Shown in pieces: positions 1-5,053 of a stretch of DNA of 5,053 nt. This DNA is from Fimbriimonadales bacterium (GTDB lineage Bacteria > Armatimonadota > Fimbriimonadia > Fimbriimonadales > ATM1): contig JAICGT010000112.1 in assembly GCA_025922995.1 (NCBI GenBank), forward strand, positions 1 through 5,053, in the 5' to 3' direction. The position numbers and the translations under genes are program-made. The first letter of the stretch is position 1, and every line of letters begins with the position of its first letter. The notes under the pieces were generated by a model. The model was given only the letters and a program-made list of their open reading frames with translations. It was not told the origin of the DNA and did not search any database.

Positions 1-1
1 T

Positions 2-1132
2 AATGAGAAGCTATATCGCCCTGTCGTCATCGGGCCGTCGGTAATGTGCGCAATGTCGACCATGGCCCTCCACTTTCGCCGGATGCTAAGAGGGCCCGTC
101 ATCGGCGTTACTGGAAGCGCCGGAAAAACGACGGTAAAAGAAATGATTGCAGCCGCGATTTCTCCCCTTGGTGACGTGTTGAAATCAGAAGGAAATTTAA
201 ACACAGAATACGGCGTGCCCATGACATGGTCTCGGCTCGAGCCGCGGCACAAAGCCGCAGTTATCGAAATGGCTATGCGCGGCCCGGGGCAAATTGCGCA
301 TTTGGCGCGAATGAGTGCGCCCGACATCGGCGTGATCACTTCGATCGGAAGCGCGCATATCGGCGAATTGGGAAGTCGCGATGGCATAGCTCGTGCGAAA
401 TCGGAACTGCTCGAAAGTCTGCCGGCGGGCGGTGTCGCCGTGATACCGTCGAAGACGGAGTACTCGGAAATGCTGGTAAATGCTTCGCGGGCGCGCGTCG
501 TTACTGTCGGCGCGGGTGGCGACTACGAAGTCATCGAATGGCGGCAGTCCGGCGCTTTTGTAGAATTCGCAGTCAGGGGGCCGCAGGTCGACTTAGCCGG
601 CACCGTCCCTGGTATCGGTGAGATCCAGGCAACTAACGCCGCGATGGCAATCGCCGCGGCGTGCGCTGCCGGGGTGGCTCCCGAGTCGGCAGCCCGTGCG
701 TTGCGGGAAGCAGTGATTCCGGAGAAGCGGATGCAGATCCTGGACCGAAATGGCATTACAATATGGCTGGATGCATACAACTCTAGTCCTGAATCTTGTC
801 GATTAGCACTCGCGTCTTTCGCCGATTTGAAAGTGACCGGCCGAAAGATCGCCATACTCGGAGACATGCTGGAACTCGGCGACCATGCGGAACCGGCCCA
901 CCGTGAAATCGGTGCATTTGCCGCCGGTGTTGGCTTGGATGAGCTAGCGCTTGTAGGGTCGTTGGCGCCGTGGATCGGCTCTGCAGCGCGGGAAGCAGGG
1001 TTCAGCGGCGAAATGTCTTTTTTTGAAGACGCCGCGTCTGCGCACGTTGTGATCGAACGGGCCCAACCTGGCGACGCGATCCTCTTGAAGGCGTCGCGGG
1101 GCATCGGATTGGAGGCGGCGCTATGTTCGTAA
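2..1132 (+). CDS. murF: UDP-N-acetylmuramoyl-tripeptide--D-alanyl-D-alanine ligase MurF (5' partial)
   Basis: This ATP-dependent cytoplasmic ligase adds D-Ala-D-Ala to the UDP-MurNAc-tripeptide, the last soluble step of the peptidoglycan precursor. The frame is open to the left edge: 14 codons precede the first in-frame ATG at 44. About 376 residues are visible against roughly 450 for the family, so the N-terminal UDP-binding domain is mostly missing and the ATG at 44 is not the true start. Visible motifs are the P-loop GSAGKTT (113-133), NLNTEYGVP (from 194), EMAMRGPGQI (from 266), IGSAHIGELGS (from 344), and AKSE with K at 398-400 as the likely carbamylated lysine. In the C-terminal domain are KRMQ, DAYNSSPES and GDMLELGDHAEPAHREIG, and the end GDAILLKASRG is typical. 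EMAMRG, rather than the proteobacterial EMGAN-like form, marks the subtype. The end overlaps mraY by 10 bases. Identity is near certain. Confidence 0.95.
   Translation, partial: NEKLYRPVVIGPSVMCAMSTMALHFRRMLRGPVIGVTGSAGKTTVKEMIAAAISPLGDVLKSEGNLNTEYGVPMTWSRLEPRHKAAVIEMAMRGPGQIAHLARMSAPDIGVITSIGSAHIGELGSRDGIARAKSELLESLPAGGVAVIPSKTEYSEMLVNASRARVVTVGAGGDYEVIEWRQSGAFVEFAVRGPQVDLAGTVPGIGEIQATNAAMAIAAACAAGVAPESAARALREAVIPEKRMQILDRNGITIWLDAYNSSPESCRLALASFADLKVTGRKIAILGDMLELGDHAEPAHREIGAFAAGVGLDELALVGSLAPWIGSAAREAGFSGEMSFFEDAASAHVVIERAQPGDAILLKASRGIGLEAALCS
1111..1115 (+). promoter_or_regulatory. Ribosome binding site of mraY
   Basis: GGAGG lies 7 bases before the ATG at 1123, inside the last codons of murF. 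It is a strong Shine-Dalgarno match with good spacing. It fixes the mraY start, even though that start overlaps the end of murF. Confidence 0.8.
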
Positions 1133-2100
1133 ACGCGCCCTTCGGTCCCTTTTGGCTAGCGTTGCTGATCTCTGCGCTGCTCAGCTGGCCGATGCTGCTT
1201 GTCTTGAGGCGGATCAAAGCTCACGCTTCGATCAGCCAATACACCCCCGAGCACGCAGGTAAGGCAGGCACACCGAGCATGGGAGGAATCGCGCCGCTGC
1301 TGGCCATGATCGTGACTATATGCCTTGTTCGCAATAGTTCATATGGCTACGGAGAAGTTAGCTCGGACTTTCATTGGCCGGTAGAGCAATTCAATGCAAT
1401 CCTAATTGGCTTGTTCGGCTTCGGACTATTGGGTTTTATTGACGATTTCTTGATTCCCCGATACCTCACTGGGAAAAGGGGATTGGGTTGGACCCAAAAA
1501 TTGCTCGTACAGCTAGCTATTGTTGTACTCATGGTCACGTCGCTCGGCTTAAGTTCGATTCAACTATCGGTGACAGTGGGCTTTATCATCCTATTCTTCG
1601 CAAATGCCGTAAACTTTTCCGACGGTCTCGATGGGTTATGCGGCGGTCTATTGATCATCGCCACCGCCTTTTTTATGTCTGGAATTGTAGGCTTTGCCGC
1701 AATGGCTATGGTCGGGGCGCTCGTGCCGTTCATGTTTCTTAACGCGCCGCCCGCAAAGATATTTATGGGCGATGTGGGGGCCTTGCCGTTTGGGGCAACT
1801 TTCGGAGTTCTATTTGCGAATACGCTTGTTTCTCAAAGCGAAAGTCATAGCCTAACTTACGTAGTCGCAGTATTGGTCTCGGTTTCGCTCATATTTATCC
1901 TCGAACTGGCGCTGGTTCCAATGCAGCTATTCTGGGTTAAAGTCTTCAAGAGACGGTTGATACCTGCCAGCCCCGTGCACCACTCGTTCGAGAAACTCGG
2001 CTGGCCAGAGACTCGCATAACGGCCGTCTTTCTCCTTGTCCAGTTCATCTTGACGATGATCGCCATGGGCTCGGCGCTGGGAAGGTGGAGGCTACTCTGA
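1123..2100 (+). CDS. mraY: Phospho-N-acetylmuramoyl-pentapeptide transferase MraY
   Basis: This integral membrane enzyme transfers phospho-MurNAc-pentapeptide from UDP to undecaprenyl phosphate, making lipid I. It has 325 residues, normal for the family, and about ten hydrophobic segments. Conserved motifs in order are KAGTPSMGG (47-55, usually KAGTPTMGG), GFIDDF with D107/D108, QKLLVQ (125-130), NAVNFSDGLDGL with D167/D170 (161-172), and FMGDVGALPFG with D217 (214-224). The cytoplasmic loop near the C-terminus has SPVHHSFEKLGW (283-294). The family usually reads PxHHHFE here, so the third histidine is a serine (S288). The basic residue usual just after the DD pair (DDxxK) is I111, and the S of FMGDxGS is A220. 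The key aspartates are intact, so I expect an active enzyme. It starts at the ATG behind GGAGG and ends in TGATG with murD. GC is lower than in its neighbours. Confidence 0.95.
   Translation: MFVNAPFGPFWLALLISALLSWPMLLVLRRIKAHASISQYTPEHAGKAGTPSMGGIAPLLAMIVTICLVRNSSYGYGEVSSDFHWPVEQFNAILIGLFGFGLLGFIDDFLIPRYLTGKRGLGWTQKLLVQLAIVVLMVTSLGLSSIQLSVTVGFIILFFANAVNFSDGLDGLCGGLLIIATAFFMSGIVGFAAMAMVGALVPFMFLNAPPAKIFMGDVGALPFGATFGVLFANTLVSQSESHSLTYVVAVLVSVSLIFILELALVPMQLFWVKVFKRRLIPASPVHHSFEKLGWPETRITAVFLLVQFILTMIAMGSALGRWRLL
2087..2091 (+). promoter_or_regulatory. Ribosome binding site deciding the murD start
   Basis: GGAGG lies 8 bases before the ATG at 2100. An in-frame GTG at 2085 would give five extra residues, but it overlaps this site and has no comparable site of its own. 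The ATG at 2100 also puts the Rossmann glycine motif at the usual distance from the N-terminus. Confidence 0.8.
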
Positions 2101-3413
2101 TGACCGGCAGATTTCTCGTCATCGGACTCGCGCGGGCCGGAACTGCCATGGCAGTTGCCTTGGCTAAGTCCGGAGCATCGGTCCACGTAGTCGACCAAAA
2201 AGCCGCTGACCAGCTGTCGATGCTACACGAGATGGATCGGCTAGAAGCCCTCGGAATCGAGGTCAGCACAAGCTGGTCGGGGGAAGTCGACTGGAGCTTG
2301 GTCGATGTCGTAGCTCCGTCACCGGGAGTGCCGCTTCGCCATCCAACGCTAACCGAGGCACAAGAAAAGGGAATTCCGATTTGGAGCGAAATCGAAGTAG
2401 CATATCGTCTATCGAAAGCGCCGATCATCGCGATCACCGGAACGAACGGCAAGAGCACGGTAACCGCACTCGCCTGGTTTATCCTGCGAGAATGCGGAGA
2501 GAATGCGGTGCTATGCGGGCACCTAGCGGGAAGCGGCTATCCTGAGACGCCGCTTACGACAGCAGCTCTAAAAAGCACACGGGACCAGATTCTAGTCGCT
2601 GAGGTGTCGTCATACCAGCTGGAATTTATCGAGAAATTTCGTCCGCATGTTTGTACGATTACGAATATCGGTGAGGACCACATAGATCGTCACGGTTCGG
2701 TCGACGCGTATGCAAAAACAAAGCTACGGATTTACGAAAACCAGACAGGAGAGGACTTCGTGATCGTAAATCAGTCGAGGCCGGAAACGCTTGCGCCGAA
2801 TATCCGCGCGCAAATCTTCACGTACGGAGGGAGCAACTCCGATTTTGACGTCGCCCAGATAAACGAAAGTGAACTATCGTCGCCGGGACGCCACAACGTC
2901 GATAACGCTGCTGCGGCCTGGCTGATTGCCAGAACAATGGGATGTGACGACGATCAGGTCGCGAAGGCAATTCGAAATTTCCGAGGGCTGAAAAACCGGA
3001 TGGAATATTTGGGTGAGCACAACGGTCTTCGTTTCGTCAATAATTCGATGTGCACGAATCCGGAAGCCCTTCGGGCATCGATCGAGTCCTGCTCGGGCCC
3101 GATCGTGCTCATATCGGGTGGAGTACTGGGAAATCTCGACCCGGCGCCCATCACCGGCATCGATTTCGCGCGAGTACGCGCATCATTCCTCATAGGTTTG
3201 GATACCGCTCGCCTCGCGCAGTTCTTTCCACCTGACGCGGTTGTCTCCGGCTCACTCGCGCAGGCTTTTCAGCTTGCGGTCGATGCCGCGCAGCCGGGCG
3301 ACACGCTATTGCTCGCGCCAGGGTGCAAGAGCTTCGACCAGTATCAGGACTTCATCGAGCGCGGCGATTCATTCCGCGCGCTCGTCAATGCATACATAGG
3401 GAAAACAACTTAG
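2100..3413 (+). CDS. murD: UDP-N-acetylmuramoyl-L-alanine--D-glutamate ligase MurD, with atypical active-site motifs
   Basis: MurD is a cytoplasmic ATP-dependent ligase that adds D-Glu to UDP-MurNAc-L-Ala. From the ATG at 2100 it has 437 residues, the usual length. The N-terminal Rossmann domain has GLARAG (9-14) and SPGV (74-77). The central ATPase domain has GTNGKST (114-120), EVSSYQLE (168-175), NIGEDHIDRHGS (189-200) and YAKTKLRIY (204-212), with K208 as the likely carbamylated lysine, then GRHNVDNAAAA (263-273). The C-terminal domain keeps CKSFDQYQDFIERGD (409-423), including S411 and F418, which match the D-Glu contacts S415 and F422 of the E. coli enzyme. Three usual motifs differ. GLPHR reads GLKNR (296-300). 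NDSKATN reads NNSMCTN (314-320), so D and K become N315 and M317. GGxDKG reads GGVLGN (340-345), so the D-Glu-binding lysine becomes G344. Overall architecture and gene position support MurD; D-Glu specificity is inferred. It is coupled to mraY by TGATG and sits 2 bases before ftsW. Confidence 0.9.
   Translation: MTGRFLVIGLARAGTAMAVALAKSGASVHVVDQKAADQLSMLHEMDRLEALGIEVSTSWSGEVDWSLVDVVAPSPGVPLRHPTLTEAQEKGIPIWSEIEVAYRLSKAPIIAITGTNGKSTVTALAWFILRECGENAVLCGHLAGSGYPETPLTTAALKSTRDQILVAEVSSYQLEFIEKFRPHVCTITNIGEDHIDRHGSVDAYAKTKLRIYENQTGEDFVIVNQSRPETLAPNIRAQIFTYGGSNSDFDVAQINESELSSPGRHNVDNAAAAWLIARTMGCDDDQVAKAIRNFRGLKNRMEYLGEHNGLRFVNNSMCTNPEALRASIESCSGPIVLISGGVLGNLDPAPITGIDFARVRASFLIGLDTARLAQFFPPDAVVSGSLAQAFQLAVDAAQPGDTLLLAPGCKSFDQYQDFIERGDSFRALVNAYIGKTT
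3398..3402 (+). promoter_or_regulatory. Possible weak ribosome binding site of ftsW
   Basis: AGGGA lies about 13 bases before the ATG at 3416, a weak match with long spacing. ftsW is probably translated mainly by coupling, because the murD stop (TAG 3411-3413) is only two bases before the ftsW ATG. Confidence 0.35.
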
Positions 3414-3415
3414 CT

Positions 3416-4666
3416 ATGGACGGCGCGACTCCCGTTAGATCGAAACTTAGAAAATACGTGACAGACCGTGGCGCGGACGCTTGCGTTGTCATCACGTCGC
3501 TGCTGCTAGCCCTCTTCGGCATATTTGTCGTGTTCGACGCCTCGTTTGCCTCGGACTTATCGTCGGGGCAAGCGGTTTGGCGGAAGCCTCTGGAGCACGC
3601 GCTCGGGATCGGCGCAGGAATCATCGCGTATTGGATCGCCTTCAAGATGGGATCCGAAAAGCTTCGCAGGACGGCGTTCTTCTGGTTCTTGCTTGGCATT
3701 GGACTCTGCGTCGCGGTGTTGTTTTTCGGAACCGAGGCGTGGGGAGCGAAAAGGCGCCTGTTCGTTTTTCAGCCTGCGGAGCTCATGAAGCCGGCGATGG
3801 TGCTGTTCTGTGCATACTACGCGTCGCTCGCGTTGCCCTCGTTCAGAAAGAAATGTCGGGGCATCATAGCCAAACTCGACGGCAGATTCGTTCCGTTTTT
3901 CGTTAGAGCTCTGCCTCTGGTGCTCGTCGCCGCTGTATTCGTCTTGATCGAATTGGAGCCCGACCTCGGAACGGGCATGATCGTGGTCGGGATTTTTCTT
4001 GGCATGCTGTTTATGGGTCTCGGCAAGAAGATTTTCGGCACCAAGTACGTTCACTTTACGGCCGGAATTGTAATCCTCGGGCTCGTAGCCTTTGGTGTGC
4101 TGGCCTTCGGCAAAGGTTATCGCGTCGACCGCCTTACCAGCTTCTTCAACCGGTGGGAGCCTGCATATGTCGATGGCGCCGGCCACCAGCCTGCCCTTGC
4201 CGAGAAGGCATATGCGATTGCCGGCCCGGGGGGCGTTGGCCCGCTTAAGGGCATCGCAAAGCAGAAGCTTCCGGCCGCAGACACGGACTTCGTGTTTGTG
4301 ACCATCGGCGAAGAGTTTGGCCTCGTTGGCGGCCTGCTGGTCATAGCTGGGCTAGCGGTAATATCGTTTCGGCTAATCTTCCTGGGTTCGCTATGTACAA
4401 GTTTATTTGCAAAACTAATTCTCGCCGGTACCGGTTGGTGGCTCGGCTTGCAGTCTGCCTTCAACCTGGCGGTAGCAGGCGTGTTGGTGCCATCGGTGGG
4501 GATTCCCCTTCCGTTCTTGAGCGACGGCAGCACCAGCTTGGTGGCGATCGGCATCGCCCTTGGTATGTGCCAGGCGGTGCTTGCCAGAGAGGTCGAGCGC
4601 AAGGTGAAGCGTGCGCCTAGCGTTGACCGGGGGCGGGACCGGTGGGCACATATTTCCGGCGCTTGA
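3416..4666 (+). CDS. ftsW: SEDS-family peptidoglycan glycosyltransferase FtsW
   Basis: FtsW polymerises lipid II into glycan strands at the division septum, together with a class B penicillin-binding protein. The 416-residue product has about ten hydrophobic segments and short cytoplasmic ends. The ATG at 3416 is chosen because it follows the murD stop by two bases and leaves a short basic N-terminus before the first membrane segment (about 22-42). Family motifs are FDASF (40-44), GAKRRLFVFQPAELMK (110-125), ELEPDLGTG (179-187), LPAADTDFVFVTIGEEFGLVGG (starting at 285), and PSVGIPLPFLSDGSTS (359-374). D291 in TDFVF aligns with the essential SEDS aspartate. Odd points are the W of GAxRW replaced by R114, QPSE changed to QPAE, and SYGGSS changed to SDGSTS (369-374). 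RodA is the alternative SEDS identity, but the position between murD and murG argues for FtsW. The last 18 or so residues are encoded in the overlap with murG. Confidence 0.92.
   Translation: MDGATPVRSKLRKYVTDRGADACVVITSLLLALFGIFVVFDASFASDLSSGQAVWRKPLEHALGIGAGIIAYWIAFKMGSEKLRRTAFFWFLLGIGLCVAVLFFGTEAWGAKRRLFVFQPAELMKPAMVLFCAYYASLALPSFRKKCRGIIAKLDGRFVPFFVRALPLVLVAAVFVLIELEPDLGTGMIVVGIFLGMLFMGLGKKIFGTKYVHFTAGIVILGLVAFGVLAFGKGYRVDRLTSFFNRWEPAYVDGAGHQPALAEKAYAIAGPGGVGPLKGIAKQKLPAADTDFVFVTIGEEFGLVGGLLVIAGLAVISFRLIFLGSLCTSLFAKLILAGTGWWLGLQSAFNLAVAGVLVPSVGIPLPFLSDGSTSLVAIGIALGMCQAVLAREVERKVKRAPSVDRGRDRWAHISGA
4601..4606 (+). promoter_or_regulatory. Probable ribosome binding site of murG, inside ftsW
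   Basis: AAGGTG lies 4 bases before the GTG at 4611. It is a partial Shine-Dalgarno match with short spacing. In the murG frame there is a TGA at 4605-4607, so no start can lie further upstream. This leaves the GTG as the best choice. Confidence 0.45.
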
Positions 4667-5053
4667 GGTCGGGCGTCTGGCGGCTGAATCGGGCGATGAG
4701 GTGAGGTACTTCGGCAGCCACCGGGGACAGGAGCGGAGGGCCGCTGCCGACGCCGGCTTCTTGTTCAGCGCCACCGAGGCAAGCCCAATTCCAAAACTTG
4801 CTTCTCTGCAAGGTCTGCGGGCGATCGTAGCGTTGATTCGCAGCTCGAAGCTGGTGGCTAAGGAGTTTGGGCAGTGGAGACCCGACGTCCTCTTATCGAC
4901 AGGCGGATATTCGTCCGGGCCATCGCTTCGCGCGGCTCGGTCCCTTGGCGTCTCAATCGTGCTTCACGAACAGAACTCGGTGCCGGGCCGCAACACAACT
5001 TCGATGGCATCTGCCGCAGCCAAAATATGCATTGTTTTTGAAGAAACTTATAA
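4611..5053 (+). CDS. murG: UDP-GlcNAc:lipid I GlcNAc transferase MurG (3' partial)
   Basis: MurG is a peripheral glycosyltransferase (GT28, GT-B fold) on the inner face of the membrane. It adds GlcNAc to lipid I, giving lipid II. About 147 residues, most of the N-terminal lipid-I-binding domain, are visible before the right edge; the family usually has about 350-370. It reads MRLALTGGGTGGHIFPALE at the N-terminus, with the glycine-rich loop GGGTGGH at 7-13. Further on are YFGSHRGQE (33-41), RPDVLLSTGGYSSGP (90-104, usually GGYxSGP) and LHEQNSVPG (118-126). It then continues as KICIVFEET, matching the family's strand before the interdomain linker. The start is GTG: an in-frame TGA at 4605 closes the frame upstream, and the TTG at 4623 would remove the first strand. 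The gene overlaps ftsW by 56 bases in another frame, so translation is probably coupled. The usual N in PGxxN is shifted or replaced (PGRNTT). The UDP-GlcNAc-binding half is not in the window. Confidence 0.93.
   Translation, partial: MRLALTGGGTGGHIFPALEVGRLAAESGDEVRYFGSHRGQERRAAADAGFLFSATEASPIPKLASLQGLRAIVALIRSSKLVAKEFGQWRPDVLLSTGGYSSGPSLRAARSLGVSIVLHEQNSVPGRNTTSMASAAAKICIVFEETY

Noticed and set aside
44..46. ATG at 44 as the true start of murF
   Set aside because: The frame is open to the left edge, and the upstream codons continue the typical MurF segment. Starting here would remove the whole N-terminal domain.
523..1104. Antisense open frame of 193 codons inside murF
   Set aside because: Its Ala/Ser/Pro-rich product has no domain, and the + strand has a clear MurF here.
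2085..2087. GTG at 2085 as the murD start
   Set aside because: It overlaps the Shine-Dalgarno site for the ATG at 2100 and adds five residues not expected before the Rossmann strand.
2954..3142. A frameshift in murD as the cause of the odd motifs
   Set aside because: The frame reads continuously, with recognisable motifs immediately before, between and after the changed residues. The changes are therefore substitutions.
3323..3415. N-terminal extension of ftsW into murD
   Set aside because: The extra 31 residues are arginine-rich shadow of the murD end. The ATG at 3416, two bases after the murD stop, is the natural start.
3557..4186. Long antisense open frame of 209 codons
   Set aside because: It lies wholly inside ftsW, its product is low-complexity and charged without recognisable motifs, and it is explained as a shadow of a GC-rich coding strand.

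Overview
This window is the middle of a bacterial dcw (division and cell wall) cluster. Five genes on the + strand follow in the common order murF - mraY - murD - ftsW - murG. Both ends are cut: murF lacks its 5' part and murG lacks everything after about residue 147. No RNA genes, mobile elements, repeats, CRISPR arrays, promoters or terminators are visible, and there is no intergenic stretch longer than 2 bases.

Layout: murF (2-1132, N-terminus missing) overlaps mraY (1123-2100) by 10 bases. mraY overlaps murD (2100-3413) by one base (TGATG). murD is separated from ftsW (3416-4666) by two bases. ftsW overlaps murG (4611 to the right edge) by 56 bases. The murG start is a GTG that lies well inside ftsW. 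This packing implies one polycistronic message with translational coupling.

The genes cover consecutive steps of peptidoglycan synthesis. MurD adds D-Glu to UDP-MurNAc-L-Ala, and MurF adds the terminal dipeptide. MraY moves phospho-MurNAc-pentapeptide onto undecaprenyl phosphate (lipid I), and MurG adds GlcNAc (lipid II). FtsW, a SEDS protein, polymerises lipid II at the septum. By the usual dcw order, murE should lie upstream and murC, ftsQ or ftsZ downstream, but none of these is in the window.

Organism: the cluster is bacterial and chromosomal, with GC in the mid-50s by eye and lower in mraY. The proteins are clearly orthologous to the standard enzymes but diverge at several near-invariant motifs: MurD NDSKATN reads NNSMCTN, MraY HHH reads HHS, and FtsW GA-x-RW reads GAKRR. 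This argues against Proteobacteria and ordinary Firmicutes and suggests a less-studied phylum. Armatimonadota or a Chloroflexota-like lineage is a low-confidence guess from general resemblance only. I see no new system here. The points worth attention are the parallel active-site substitutions and the long ftsW/murG overlap.
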